Shown: piece by piece, positions 53,003 to 62,848 of the stretch | Layout: each line of letters opens with the position of its first letter | How positions within the stretch are numbered: the stretch's first letter is position 1 | Origin: Rasiella rasia | GTDB lineage: Bacteria > Bacteroidota > Bacteroidia > Flavobacteriales > Flavobacteriaceae | Length of the DNA stretch: 64,000 nucleotides | Reading direction: 5' to 3' | NCBI RefSeq assembly: GCF_011044175.1 | Contig: NZ_CP049057.1 | Location: forward strand, 2,371,501 to 2,435,500 | Notes under the pieces: generated by a model | What the model saw: only the letters and a program-made list of their open reading frames with translations | What the model was told of the DNA's origin: nothing | The model's database searches: none | Position numbers and translations under genes: made by a program

Positions 53003-54694
53003 TTAAAATGACATTAAAAACACATCTAATTTTTGATCAGAAGTCATCCCAATTTTTTTTCTGATACGGTATCTGCTTTTATTTACAGATTCGGGATTGA
53101 TATTGAGTATGGTAGCAATTTCTTTCGAATTGAGGTGAATTCGAATTAAGGCACATAGCTTTATTTCGTACTCGGTTAAATTGGGAACATTTTTTATTAA
53201 TTTATCAAAAAAATCACTATTTAATTCCTCTATTTTTTCATGGAAGGTGTCGCTCAATTTGCCTACATGTTTTCTATGGTTTACGAACGTAACCAATTCG
53301 TTCAACAATTTTTTGTCAAATGTTTTTCTACTTGCGATTACATCTATTTTATTACTCAGCACATTTAGCCACCCTTTTTGTTCATTTGTAGAAATAGCGA
53401 GCGTCGCTAAATCTTTTCGTTGGACCTCAATATTTCGTTCTAAAAGCTCATTTTCTAGTTTTTTGTTTTTAAGAGCTTGTTCAATCAACTCTTTTTTATT
53501 TTTAACACGTTCGTTTCTTTGTTTAAGTCTAACAGCAAAAATAATCGCCACGAGTATCAGTACAAAGGACGATAGCCCTAGAATCCACAGTCGTTGAGCT
53601 GCCTGCTTTGTTACACTTTCTCTTTTTAGAGATTCTAATTCTAAAGTTTTTTGAGTTTCAAGTTTTTTTCTATCTGAAAGGGTATAATTAATCACATTTC
53701 TTTTTCTGGTAGTTACTTTGTTCAAACTATCCTGAATAGATTGTGCGTGTTTAAAATTTTCTATTAAGGCTTTATAATCTTTATTTCTCTCTAACAAATT
53801 GGCCTTCACTTTTAAGAAAAGTAACTGATTGATGGCGCATTCTGGATGATTGGCATTGCTTAGATTCATTTCTATCGAGTCTAGCAAAGTTGTAGCCTTT
53901 TCAATATCATTTGTTTTTATATAGGTGTCTGCCAGCTGTATTCCAGCTCTAAAATAGCGTTCGCGTTCTTCTGTAAGGGCAGGAAAAACGTTGTAATAAT
54001 TATCATAGAATATCTCACTTGCCTTCAAATATTCTTTGTCTTTCATCCTCAGTAAAGCTATATTGTCTCGAATACTACCATATAATCCACGCTTAACGGC
54101 ATCGTTAGAGAGTGAAATAATACCCGCGGCCTGTTCATAGTAATACTGAGCCGAATCTCTATGTTTAAGATTGTCATTAAAATGTATGCCCAGGTTATTT
54201 AATCCCGCAGCAAAATACGTTTCAAACTGAGGAAGTTTTTTCGATATTGAAATGCTTTGTTTATATGTTTTTGTGGCATTTTCTAATTCACCCAATCTAA
54301 TATAGATGCCAGCGAGATCGCCTAGTGACAAAAAGGTTCGAAATGAGTATTTACCAGATTGTTTTTCAACTTCTAGTTGCCTAATATATATTTCAGCAGC
54401 TTCGTTATAAAGCCCTATCCTTCTAAATCGTTCACCTATATTAAAAAGTATTTCAGCTTTCAATTCTAAACTATCTACTCTTGGAAAAATGTCCAGTTTT
54501 TGATAATACAGTTCTATCTGTCTGTCTATATCCCCAGAATTAAAAGCACCTTCGGCAAGTGAATCTAGCCTTATAAGTTGTTCGTTTGTATTAGTATTTT
54601 GTGAAAAAACCGCCGTTGCAGAGAAACTCACGAAACAATTTATAGCAATGACTAGCCAGAACTTCTTTATTTTAGAAATTAAACAATAGGGCAT
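53003..54694 (-). CDS. Membrane TPR regulator with C-terminal LuxR-like HTH
   Basis: A 563-residue protein. Signal sequence about 1-31 (AVFSQ), tetratricopeptide-like helices (about 40-320), one TM segment (369-390), a coiled coil (about 395-440), and a C-terminal HTH (about 506-553, LTEYEIKLCALIRIHLNSKEIATILNIN). This is the flavobacterial arrangement of a periplasmic TPR sensor coupled to a cytosolic DNA-binding end. There is no receiver or kinase. It lies directly upstream of the giant surface protein gene on the same strand and probably controls it (inference). Confidence 0.85.
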   Translation of the reverse strand: MPYCLISKIKKFWLVIAINCFVSFSATAVFSQNTNTNEQLIRLDSLAEGAFNSGDIDRQIELYYQKLDIFPRVDSLELKAEILFNIGERFRRIGLYNEAAEIYIRQLEVEKQSGKYSFRTFLSLGDLAGIYIRLGELENATKTYKQSISISKKLPQFETYFAAGLNNLGIHFNDNLKHRDSAQYYYEQAAGIISLSNDAVKRGLYGSIRDNIALLRMKDKEYLKASEIFYDNYYNVFPALTEERERYFRAGIQLADTYIKTNDIEKATTLLDSIEMNLSNANHPECAINQLLFLKVKANLLERNKDYKALIENFKHAQSIQDSLNKVTTRKRNVINYTLSDRKKLETQKTLELESLKRESVTKQAAQRLWILGLSSFVLILVAIIFAVRLKQRNERVKNKKELIEQALKNKKLENELLERNIEVQRKDLATLAISTNEQKGWLNVLSNKIDVIASRKTFDKKLLNELVTFVNHRKHVGKLSDTFHEKIEELNSDFFDKLIKNVPNLTEYEIKLCALIRIHLNSKEIATILNINPESVNKSRYRIRKKIGMTSDQKLDVFLMSF

Positions 54695-54697
54695 GGT

Positions 54698-54715
54698 AGC
54701 TAAAAAAATTTAGCT
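54698..54715. repeat. Inverted repeat at the start of the TPR regulator gene
   Basis: AGCTAAA (54698-54704) and TTTAGCT (54709-54715) are perfect reverse complements with a 4-base spacer, three bases from the ATG at 54694. A near-match to the -7 motif (TACTTTTA on the minus strand, 54716-54723) borders it. It is a candidate operator for autoregulation. Confidence 0.5.
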
Positions 54716-54815
54716 TAAAAGTAACTTTTTTTAAATAAGAAATCATCATTACAGTTAGGATATACCTCTATAAATGATGCGTTTAGTAATATTTAAGAAT
54801 TATCCAGAATACTTT

Positions 54816-55760
54816 TTATGTTAAATTCTTCAGCATAATCTTAGTCATTTCATCCAGCTCTACTTCGTGGTTCCATCCCCAATCGTTTCTAGCTTCGGTA
54901 TCATCAATACTCTTTGGCCAAGAATCTGCAATGGCCTGTCTAAAATCTGGATCATACGAAATTTCAAATCCGGGTTGCAGATTTCTAATACTTTCGGCTA
55001 TTGCCTCTGGATGAAAGCTCATGCCCGCCAAGTTGTAAGAATTCCGAATCTTGATGTTTGATTCGGGTGCTTCCATAATACCAATGGTAGCTTTAATGGC
55101 ATCGTCCATATACATCATTGGCAATGTTGTTTCGGCATTTAAAAAACAAATGTATTTATTGTGTTTTACAGCTTTATGGTAAATGTCTACCGCATAATCT
55201 GTAGTGCCTCCCCCGGGTAAGGTCTTATAGCTAACTAAGCCCGGATAGCGCAAACTACGCACATCAACTCCAAACTTTTTATGGTAATATTCGCACCAGC
55301 GTTCTCCTGTTTGTTTGCTTATTCCGTAAACCGTGCTGGGCTCCATAACAGTTCGTTGCGGGGTGTTTTCTTTTGGTGTGGTAGGACCAAAAACTGCTAT
55401 ACTAGAAGGCCAGAATATTTTATCTATTTTACCGTCTTTGGCTAGATTAAGAACGTTAAAGAGTGAATTCATATTTAAATTCCAAGCCCGCATAGGAAAT
55501 TTTTCTGAAGTAGCAGAAAGCATTGCGGCCATTAAATACACATCGGTAATCTCATGTTTTATTACAACATCCTGTACCGCGTCATAGTCCATAGCATCTA
55601 ACACTTCAAACGGACCACTGTTCATCATTACTTCATCACCTTCAATGATATCACTAGCTATTACTTTGTGAGGCGCGTAGGCCGCGCGAAGAGCTGCGGT
55701 AAGTTCTGTACCTATTTGGCCGCAGGCACCAATAATAAGAATTCTTTTTTTCATAATCAT
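54816..55760 (-). CDS. SDR-type L-threonine 3-dehydrogenase (UDP-galactose-4-epimerase-like)
   Basis: A 314-residue NAD-dependent enzyme (312 from the alternative ATG at 55754). Rossmann loop GACGQIGTEL near residue 11, WPSSIAVFGP with Ser119/Ser120, and catalytic Tyr145 and Lys149 in YGISK. The GLVSYKTLPGGGTTDYAVDIY stretch matches the threonine dehydrogenase described in Flavobacterium frigidimaris (family recalled), which turns threonine to 2-amino-3-oxobutyrate. This fits better than sugar epimerase. No kbl gene is adjacent. Confidence 0.85.
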   Translation of the reverse strand: MIMKKRILIIGACGQIGTELTAALRAAYAPHKVIASDIIEGDEVMMNSGPFEVLDAMDYDAVQDVVIKHEITDVYLMAAMLSATSEKFPMRAWNLNMNSLFNVLNLAKDGKIDKIFWPSSIAVFGPTTPKENTPQRTVMEPSTVYGISKQTGERWCEYYHKKFGVDVRSLRYPGLVSYKTLPGGGTTDYAVDIYHKAVKHNKYICFLNAETTLPMMYMDDAIKATIGIMEAPESNIKIRNSYNLAGMSFHPEAIAESIRNLQPGFEISYDPDFRQAIADSWPKSIDDTEARNDWGWNHEVELDEMTKIMLKNLT

Positions 55761-55878
55761 ATGCTGTAGTTGTGCTTATGGGAAGGCACTTTTTGAATTT
55801 AAATTTTGTGTCGTAAATATACGTATTCTCGTTTTATGAAATTCACAAAGCATTAACAGGAACTTCGTGTAGATGCCT

Positions 55879-55886
55879 TATCTTTG
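55879..55886 (+). promoter_or_regulatory. Promoter -7 element (TATCTTTG) for the lipoprotein gene at 55907
   Basis: TATCTTTG matches TAnnTTTG, 21 bases before the ATG at 55907. The likely leader is 10-15 bases. Confidence 0.65.
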
Positions 55887-55906
55887 CCGCTACTATTTTA
55901 GAAGAT

Positions 55907-56503
55907 ATGACATTTTATTTTCGAATTATTTTAGTTCTTTTCACTTTAGTACTGCTGCCTTTTTCTTGTGCTGAAACTTCTGAAGATACTACAGCAGTCG
56001 TTAATGATGAGCAACAGGCTAAGGCTCTTTATGGAAGTACCATGGCGCCATTGCCTAAAGTTTCCGAAGTGGCAAGAATAGAAACCGAAAAATGGTCAGT
56101 TTTCGATGATTTTGAAGAGAATGTATCCTTATTAAAGAATCAGACTGTAGCGGTTATTAAAGGTAGGAGTGGAGGCTTAATTCTAGAAACAGACTCCTTG
56201 CAAAAAAATATACCTGAAGCTCTTGATACACGACCTATTTACGCACGACTTATATTGGCAAATACGCGCGCTAAATTGCTTAACCAACTAGCAAGCTATG
56301 ATAAGATTGACTCGCTGCAATTGGAAAATAGCCTGAAAGAAATGAATCTTGCCGCGGCAACCCTTTTCACTGAAATTAATAGAACCTTTAAGAAAAATAA
56401 AATTGACGAAGAATTAAAAGAAAGCGAGAAAAAGGAGTTAGAACAACAACAGCGTTTTCTAGACTCGGTGTACAAGTCAGAAATTCAAGACAATAAGCAA
56501 TAA
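55907..56503 (+). CDS. Lipoprotein with coiled-coil tail, function unknown
   Basis: A 198-residue lipoprotein; lipobox FSC (Cys21) after a hydrophobic signal. The mature part is polar and helical, with a strongly charged coiled-coil-like end (ESEKKELEQQQRFLDSVYKSEIQDNKQ). It has no recognised family. It is 60 bases upstream of the M13 peptidase gene and has its own promoter element, so it may be co-transcribed with the peptidase. Confidence 0.72.
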   Translation: MTFYFRIILVLFTLVLLPFSCAETSEDTTAVVNDEQQAKALYGSTMAPLPKVSEVARIETEKWSVFDDFEENVSLLKNQTVAVIKGRSGGLILETDSLQKNIPEALDTRPIYARLILANTRAKLLNQLASYDKIDSLQLENSLKEMNLAAATLFTEINRTFKKNKIDEELKESEKKELEQQQRFLDSVYKSEIQDNKQ

Positions 56504-56562
56504 TAAGTGTAACAAATAACACATTTCTACTACTAACAACTCGATAATTTAAAAACCAAAAA

Positions 56563-58632
56563 ATGAAAAAACACCTAATAACGTCTGTGTGTGCCATGGC
56601 AGCTGTAGCAATTGTTGCTACTTCTTGTAAGAACGATACAGACAAAAACATGGCAATTGCCGATACAGAAGAACACGGTATTATCCTTGCGAATATGGAT
56701 ACCACTGTTAATCCAAGAGACGATTTCTACAACTATGTGAATGGAAGTTGGATGAAAAATACTGAAATCCCAGACGATCAAGTGCGTTGGGGTGGCTTCG
56801 GAGTATTAAGAAAGTCTACAGATAAAGATGTTCTTGAAATTTTGAAAAATGCAAAGGAAAGCGGAAAGTACGGCGAGAACACAGATCAGGCTAAAGCCTT
56901 GGCGATTTTTGCTTCAGAGTTAGATACTGTAGCTAGAAACAAAGCTGGAATTCAGCCACTGCAACCTGCATTAGATGCAATTGCAAGTATAGAAACTACA
57001 GAAGATTTTCAAAAAGTTATAACTACTCAGATTGCGGTATCACAGCCGTTTTTTGGGCTGGCAGCTTTTTCTAACCCAAGTAATAGTGCAATGAATTCTG
57101 CATATGTTACACCAGGTGGTTTAGGACTTCCAGACAGAGATTATTACACCAATACAGATGCTAAGTCTATAGAGATTCGTGCTAAATATGTTGACCATAT
57201 TACAAGAATGCTTCAGTTTTTAGGCGATTCTGAAGAAGATGCCCGTACGCAAGCAGAAGCTATTCTTGCTTTTGAAACTACCTTGGCAGAACCAAGATTA
57301 GATAAAGTTGCAAGTCGTGACTTTAGAAACTTTAACAACCCGAGAGCTATGGCTCAAGTTCAGGCAATGGTTCCAGCAATTCAGTGGGAAATAGCCTTAA
57401 AAGATTTAGGAGTTTCTAAAACAGTAGATACACTTATTGTGATGCAGCCAGCTTATATGGAAACGGTTCAGAAAACATTGGCTAAAAAAGATATTGACCT
57501 TTGGAAAACGGTAATGCGTTGGCAAACGTTAAACGATGCTGCAGGCGCATTATCTACAGAAATCGAAACTGCAAACTGGGAATTTTATAGCCAGTATTTA
57601 AGTGGGGCTAAAAAACAACGTCCAGCAGACGAGCGCGCACTAGCTACCGTAAACGGAAGCGTTGGTGAAGCTGTAGGACAATTGTATGTCGATCAGAAAT
57701 TTCCGCCAGAAGCGAAAGAAAAAGCAGAAATAATGATTGCTAATGTCATTACGGCGTACAAAGCTCGTATCATGAATCTAGATTGGATGAGCGATTCTAC
57801 CAAAGTAAAAGCTGTTGAAAAACTAGATAAGTTTACGGTGAAAATAGGATATCCAGATAAATGGAAAGACTATTCTTCTATGAATGTAAAAGCAGGTAAT
57901 ACCTACTTTGAAAATATGATGGCAGTAAACGAATGGCAGTTAAAAGACAACTTAGACAGAATTAACGAGCCAGTAGATAGAACAGAGTGGGGTATGTCTC
58001 CACAAACAGTAAACGCATATTTCAATCCGTTTAATAACGAGATTGTTTTTCCGGCGGCAATACTACAACCTCCATTTTACGATTACAAAGCAGACGAAGC
58101 TGTAAACTACGGTGGTATGGGTGCTGTAATTGGTCATGAGATTTCACATGCTTTTGACGACAGTGGATCTCGCTTTGATGGTGATGGTAACTTGGTAAAC
58201 TGGTGGAGCGATTCAGATCTTGAGAAGTTCACAGAACGTGGAAATGCCTTAGCAGAGCAGTATGATAATGTTGAGGTGCTAGACAGTGTGTTTATTAATG
58301 GTAAATTCACCCTAGGTGAGAACATTGGTGACCTTGGAGGCGTTTTAGGCGCTTACGATGGGTTGCAATTGTTCTACAAAGAAAACGGTCGCCCAGAAGA
58401 TGTAGACGGATTTACGGCAGAACAACGTTTCTTTATGAGTTGGGCTACTGTGTGGCGTACAAAGCAGCGTGAAGAGTCGCTACGTACACAAATTAAAACA
58501 GACCCACACTCGCCGGGACGTTATAGAGCTACAGAACCTCTAAAGAATGTAGATGCTTTTTACGAAGCGTTTAACATTGTAGAAGGTGACCCAATGTATG
58601 TTGCTCCAGAAAACAGAGTACGCATTTGGTAA
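56563..58632 (+). CDS. M13-family zinc metallopeptidase (neprilysin/PepO-like) lipoprotein
   Basis: A 689-residue peptidase. Lipobox ATSC (Cys22), so it is probably outer-membrane anchored. Zinc motif HEISH (His525, Glu526, His529) and the third-ligand region GENIGD (Glu586, Asp590) are intact. N-terminal DDFYNYVNGSWMKNTEIP is typical of the M13 family. It cleaves oligopeptides in the periplasm or outside the cell. The terminator at 58649 ends the unit. Confidence 0.93.
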   Translation: MKKHLITSVCAMAAVAIVATSCKNDTDKNMAIADTEEHGIILANMDTTVNPRDDFYNYVNGSWMKNTEIPDDQVRWGGFGVLRKSTDKDVLEILKNAKESGKYGENTDQAKALAIFASELDTVARNKAGIQPLQPALDAIASIETTEDFQKVITTQIAVSQPFFGLAAFSNPSNSAMNSAYVTPGGLGLPDRDYYTNTDAKSIEIRAKYVDHITRMLQFLGDSEEDARTQAEAILAFETTLAEPRLDKVASRDFRNFNNPRAMAQVQAMVPAIQWEIALKDLGVSKTVDTLIVMQPAYMETVQKTLAKKDIDLWKTVMRWQTLNDAAGALSTEIETANWEFYSQYLSGAKKQRPADERALATVNGSVGEAVGQLYVDQKFPPEAKEKAEIMIANVITAYKARIMNLDWMSDSTKVKAVEKLDKFTVKIGYPDKWKDYSSMNVKAGNTYFENMMAVNEWQLKDNLDRINEPVDRTEWGMSPQTVNAYFNPFNNEIVFPAAILQPPFYDYKADEAVNYGGMGAVIGHEISHAFDDSGSRFDGDGNLVNWWSDSDLEKFTERGNALAEQYDNVEVLDSVFINGKFTLGENIGDLGGVLGAYDGLQLFYKENGRPEDVDGFTAEQRFFMSWATVWRTKQREESLRTQIKTDPHSPGRYRATEPLKNVDAFYEAFNIVEGDPMYVAPENRVRIW

Positions 58633-58648
58633 CTAAATAATTAAAATT

Positions 58649-58684
58649 AAAAAAAGGGGAAATCATTTAGATTTCCCCTTTTTT
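58649..58684. terminator. Bidirectional terminator after the M13 peptidase gene
   Basis: GGGGAAATC (58656-58664) pairs with GATTTCCCC (58670-58678), bordered by A and T tracts. Confidence 0.88.
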
Positions 58685-58714
58685 ATTTGTGAAATATATG
58701 TGGGAATAATAAAT

Positions 58715-59515
58715 TTAAATATCAGAAGAAAAAGTATACCCCAAGACCTGTTCCAAATTCACCGAATCTACTTGTTTATAAAGTTCATCGGTGTTTTTCG
58801 CAAAATGCGGGGTTTCTAACCCTAACTCTTTTGTCTTTTCGGTATAGTACGTTTCCTTTGTTGGGTGCTGCGGGTGAACTGCATTAAAAATATGACCGTA
58901 TGCATCTTGCTTTAAAATTTCAGTAATAATACGAATACAGTCTTTTCTGTGAATAAGGTTTACGGGCGCGTTTGCGCCGCTCAAATCTTTTCTGCCTGCT
59001 AAATATCGTGCGGGCTGTCTGCTGCCACCTAGAAGGCCGCCAAAGCGTACAACAGTGGTTTTGGCATTAGAAGTGAAAAATAACTGCTCGACTTGTGCCA
59101 ATTGCCTGCCAGCTTCATTTTCTGGTTTTGGGGCATCTTTTTCGGTTACAATACCTTGTTCATCTCCGTACACCGATGTACTGCTTATATAAATACAATT
59201 AAGTACTTGTGCCGTTTCAATGCACTGTAAAAAATGAGTCATTTTCATCACATAATCTGCTCCTGTATTTCTACGCAGCCCTGGGGGTATCATCACGATT
59301 AAAGTGTCTACATTTTTCAGAAATCCTTGGGGTTCACCTTCTAGCCCTGTCTCGGTAATTTCTAGATAAAATGCATTAATGCCTTTTTGTTGTAGCTGCG
59401 TAGCTTTTTCGCGGCTGGTTACAGTACCTTTTACGGCATACCCGAGTACTGCAAGTTTGTTGGCAAGTGGTTTTCCGAGCCATCCTAAGCCTGCGATGCC
59501 AATTGTTTTAGTCAT
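58715..59515 (-). CDS. NAD(P)-binding atypical SDR / epimerase-like protein (YeeZ-like)
   Basis: A 266-residue protein with the nucleotide loop GLGWLGKPL (9-17) and IYISSTSVYGDEQG, which matches atypical SDRs such as YeeZ. The usual catalytic YxxxK is not clear, so catalytic activity is uncertain. Its 5' end overlaps the M28 peptidase gene by eight bases, so the two are probably translationally coupled. Confidence 0.82.
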   Translation of the reverse strand: MTKTIGIAGLGWLGKPLANKLAVLGYAVKGTVTSREKATQLQQKGINAFYLEITETGLEGEPQGFLKNVDTLIVMIPPGLRRNTGADYVMKMTHFLQCIETAQVLNCIYISSTSVYGDEQGIVTEKDAPKPENEAGRQLAQVEQLFFTSNAKTTVVRFGGLLGGSRQPARYLAGRKDLSGANAPVNLIHRKDCIRIITEILKQDAYGHIFNAVHPQHPTKETYYTEKTKELGLETPHFAKNTDELYKQVDSVNLEQVLGYTFSSDI

Positions 59516-61868
59516 CTATGGCTGGGGTTTCAATGAGTGTGTCTTTTATTTTCTTTGGAAGGTTAGCTACGGAAAAGCTTCGTTTAACCACAACGGCGTC
59601 TGTATTTATAAACGGCTTTGGCATGGTGTTTTTAGGTCGTTTGTTGATGGTAAATTGCGGATGGTTGAGCAAGTCATAAGAATACTCCATCACCTGAAAT
59701 TGTACGTCGGTTGCCGCGTTGGTGGTATAGGAAATTTCCAAAGAATCATGGTCGGCTACAAAATATCGAACCAACGTGTTACTTTTTCTTTTGTAATACC
59801 CGTTATTTACGGTGTCTTGAGATACTATTTGCCCGTTAAATGCAAGGGAAGAAAATTGAGTCTCAACATCTGTATACACATCAATTTCATGAACGTCGCG
59901 TTTTGGAATAATCGTAAAAGTGACGCTGCGTTGCCCGTTGTTAACACTATCTTCTTCTAAACGTACTTCAAATGGTGTAATGCTTTTTTCTGGAGCCGGA
60001 GCACCAAAACTGTATCCGGTATTGTACTTGCTTCCTGCGGCATTGGTGATAAATTTATTGGCTGCTTCGGGACTATTACCTAAGTACCCTTGTGTCCATG
60101 AGTCTAAAATATTGTCGTATGTAAGCCAATAGTTTTTGTTAGTGTCTGCGTTTTGATAGTATATAAGACTATTTGGTTTTTGTCGCGTTTCAGTAAAATC
60201 ACTTTTTGCATTTGCAACAAAAAATAAGACTACTGCAAACACTGCAGCACTTAAAGCAATGATATTTTTCCAACGGTAACGTCCAAAAACAGGCACCACG
60301 AGTCCAAATAACAACACAACAAAAACACAACTAATCACTAACATTTCAAGACCTAACCCAACAGGGAAAAATTGTATGAGTGGCGCAAAAAACGACAGTG
60401 CAGGTATTGCCAAAAGAGTTAGTAGAATTAAACTTGGTTTTTCTTGTTTCAGCAAAATAAAGAAAGACAACAACCCAAAAAACACGGGGATAATCCAATA
60501 GGCAGCACCTTTCAGCATAACAAAAACAACCACGTTAATAATGATCCAAAAAATAAGCGGGGCCACATAAAAACTAGGAACATCTTTAGCTACCTTAAAA
60601 TTTCGGTATATTTTAAAGACAATGGCAGAAGAAAGTACTACAAAGAAAGCAATATACCAATGCCCATTGTAGGTAAACCCATGCTGAATTTCACCGTAGT
60701 GCGGGTATATAATCTTAAGTAACATCCATCCAAAATAGCCAACCGCCCCACATAAAATGAGCGATAACAAGAAAGCTGCAAATCCTTTCCCAATAGCTTT
60801 CCCTTTTAGCTTTCCTCGTGAAATCCCGTAAAATACCAACGCTAAAAACAAGACTATGGCAATAATTAGCATGGGTAAAATCCATGAAAAGGGGTAGGAA
60901 ATCATTTTAACAAAAGGAGCATTTACGTACACATAATCTTCTTCAGCTTTTAGAGTTGAAAGATCTGCATCTCCAAAATAATGAAGTAGCGGCAAGAGGT
61001 AAGAACCTTGATGTTGGAGGGTGTTTTCATCTAGATTTTCAACATTGTCATTGGCGGTATGGTAGTCGTAATGATCGTCTATAAAGGCAAAGAAAAAGCT
61101 GTCTATATCACCATCTTCTCTGAACACAGTAGAATCTGTATCGTTAGGTAGCATTTTATAGATGCTATACATTAAAGAAGAAGCAACAGGATACTCCGGA
61201 TTTGCATCTACAAAGGCTTTTACCAGATTGGCATTACCGCCATTGGTTTCTAGAATCATGTTGCTAGGGCCACCACTTCCTCGAGCTTCAAAATTAAGTA
61301 CAAGTCCTGCGTTTTTAGCTAAAGGATGCTTATGAACAAACAATTGGGCACCGTCTAGTCCGAGCTCTTCGGCATCACTAAAAAGCACAATGATGTCGTT
61401 TTTTGGTGTTTTGCCAGCAGCTTTATAGGCTCGTAAACTTTCTAAAATAGTTACAATACCACTACCTGCATCACTGGCACCAAAGCTAGGAACTTTAGCA
61501 CTGTCGTAATGCGAAAGCAAAATGAGTGATTTTCCATTTCCTGAACCTTTTAAGACCCCGATAACATTCTTAGGCTTGTCTAGTCCACGCCATGATTCAT
61601 TAAGCACAAATCCTTCTTGTACTTCGGTCTCTAAGCCAAGCTCTTGAAGTTGCTGTACTAAGTATTCTCGTACGCGTGTATGTTCTTCGCTACCGTGGAA
61701 GTGAGGCGCTTTGGTTATTTCTTTTAGCGGTTGCAGCGCGCGCTGGGTAGAAAATTGAGTTTTATCTGCCGTTGCTGGTGTGCCAGAACTTGGCATTAAA
61801 CTGAAAAAGCTATACCAAATAAAAAATAGAATTATTACAAATGAAAGGAGACCGGAGAAGAACTTCAT
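59508..61868 (-). CDS. M28-family zinc aminopeptidase with multiple TM segments
   Basis: A 786-residue membrane peptidase resembling the Fxna/ERMP1-type M28 enzymes. N-terminal TM (about 5-25), then the peptidase domain with zinc ligands His120 (SHYDS), Asp133 (SDAGSG), Glu167/168 (DAEELG), the NFEARG Glu and a final His in YDYHTANDN. Seven to nine hydrophobic helices follow (about 330-560), then a C-terminal beta domain of about 200 residues. The catalytic domain faces the periplasm. Substrate unknown. Confidence 0.88.
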   Translation of the reverse strand: MKFFSGLLSFVIILFFIWYSFFSLMPSSGTPATADKTQFSTQRALQPLKEITKAPHFHGSEEHTRVREYLVQQLQELGLETEVQEGFVLNESWRGLDKPKNVIGVLKGSGNGKSLILLSHYDSAKVPSFGASDAGSGIVTILESLRAYKAAGKTPKNDIIVLFSDAEELGLDGAQLFVHKHPLAKNAGLVLNFEARGSGGPSNMILETNGGNANLVKAFVDANPEYPVASSLMYSIYKMLPNDTDSTVFREDGDIDSFFFAFIDDHYDYHTANDNVENLDENTLQHQGSYLLPLLHYFGDADLSTLKAEEDYVYVNAPFVKMISYPFSWILPMLIIAIVLFLALVFYGISRGKLKGKAIGKGFAAFLLSLILCGAVGYFGWMLLKIIYPHYGEIQHGFTYNGHWYIAFFVVLSSAIVFKIYRNFKVAKDVPSFYVAPLIFWIIINVVVFVMLKGAAYWIIPVFFGLLSFFILLKQEKPSLILLTLLAIPALSFFAPLIQFFPVGLGLEMLVISCVFVVLLFGLVVPVFGRYRWKNIIALSAAVFAVVLFFVANAKSDFTETRQKPNSLIYYQNADTNKNYWLTYDNILDSWTQGYLGNSPEAANKFITNAAGSKYNTGYSFGAPAPEKSITPFEVRLEEDSVNNGQRSVTFTIIPKRDVHEIDVYTDVETQFSSLAFNGQIVSQDTVNNGYYKRKSNTLVRYFVADHDSLEISYTTNAATDVQFQVMEYSYDLLNHPQFTINKRPKNTMPKPFINTDAVVVKRSFSVANLPKKIKDTLIETPAIDD

Positions 61869-61984
61869 GAGTTGGTTTTTACGAAACTAAAAGTACAACA
61901 TTTCGTTAAATGTTGGCACTTAGTATTTTTCTTAACAATTTTGAATGCCAATTTTGCGTATCTTACATTTAAATATTTGAAAAT

Positions 61985-62449
61985 ATGGCAATTAAAAGTT
62001 ATAGAGGAAAACGAGCAAAACCCACAAAGGGAACTTCAGAAGATATAAAAGTATCTGATTATATGAGTACGGATTTAACAACGTTTAAGCCCCAACAATC
62101 TGTGTTGGAAGTTATGAATACGTTAATTAAGAAGAAGATTTCTGGTGGCCCAGTAGTGAATGATAAAAATGAACTTGTTGGAATTATTTCTGAAGGAGAT
62201 TGTATGAAACAAATTAGCAGCAGTCGATATCACAACCACCCCATGCAAGATGTAAAAGTAGAAGATCACATGGCAAAGGAGGTAGAAACGATAGATGGAG
62301 AAATGAATTTATTTGACGCCGCAGATAAATTTTTAAGCTCACGCCGCAGAAGATTCCCAATTGTGCAAGAAGGCAAATTAGTAGGACTTATTAGCCAAAA
62401 AGATGTACTAAAGGCCGCACTAGAACTTAAAGGTAATAGCTGGAAATAA
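61985..62449 (+). CDS. CBS-domain-pair protein
   Basis: A 154-residue cytosolic protein with two CBS motifs (about 26-80 and 92-148): VSDYMSTDLTTFKPQQSVLEVMNTL and VEDHMAKEVETIDGEMNLFDAADKFL, each ending in a VGxIS/ISxxD strand. CBS pairs bind adenosyl nucleotides and act as energy or ionic sensors. No partner domain is fused. The gene is divergent from the M28 peptidase gene. Confidence 0.88.
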   Translation: MAIKSYRGKRAKPTKGTSEDIKVSDYMSTDLTTFKPQQSVLEVMNTLIKKKISGGPVVNDKNELVGIISEGDCMKQISSSRYHNHPMQDVKVEDHMAKEVETIDGEMNLFDAADKFLSSRRRRFPIVQEGKLVGLISQKDVLKAALELKGNSWK

Positions 62450-62468
62450 TTTTTTAAAAAGCGTAAAA

Positions 62469-62825
62469 TTAGAGTGTCATTTCTGTCTTAACTAACAAAA
62501 ACCAATCACCTTCTAACGGGAGATACCCTTGGTCGTATACATAATTGTAGGTGTCGCCACGTTTGGTAATATACTGACTGGTATAAAACTTAAAGTTAAA
62601 CCCGTGTTTAAGCAGGGTTTCTTTTTTTACTTTGGTTTTGTCTTTTGTGTTAAGAGCTTCTAGTATTCTATAGTTTTTCCGCAGTCTATTGTTTACGTTT
62701 CTAACTAGGTTTTTTCTGTCTTTATTTAAAGAATTGTTGTGCGCATTGCGACAAGCATCGCTACAGTATTTTTTATCTGCTCGACCAATTAATTTATCAC
62801 CACATTCCGGACAAGTACGCTCCAT
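62469..62825 (-). CDS. DUF2116-like zinc-ribbon protein
   Basis: A 118-residue protein. An N-terminal zinc ribbon (C5-x2-C8-x12-C21-x3-C25, TCPECGD...YCSDACRNAHN) precedes a basic helical segment (RKNLVRNVNNRLRKNY) and a beta-rich tail. It could bind nucleic acid (inference). No known function. Confidence 0.8.
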   Translation of the reverse strand: MERTCPECGDKLIGRADKKYCSDACRNAHNNSLNKDRKNLVRNVNNRLRKNYRILEALNTKDKTKVKKETLLKHGFNFKFYTSQYITKRGDTYNYVYDQGYLPLEGDWFLLVKTEMTL

Positions 62826-62848
62826 AGCTTAAAGATAACAAAGATTTC

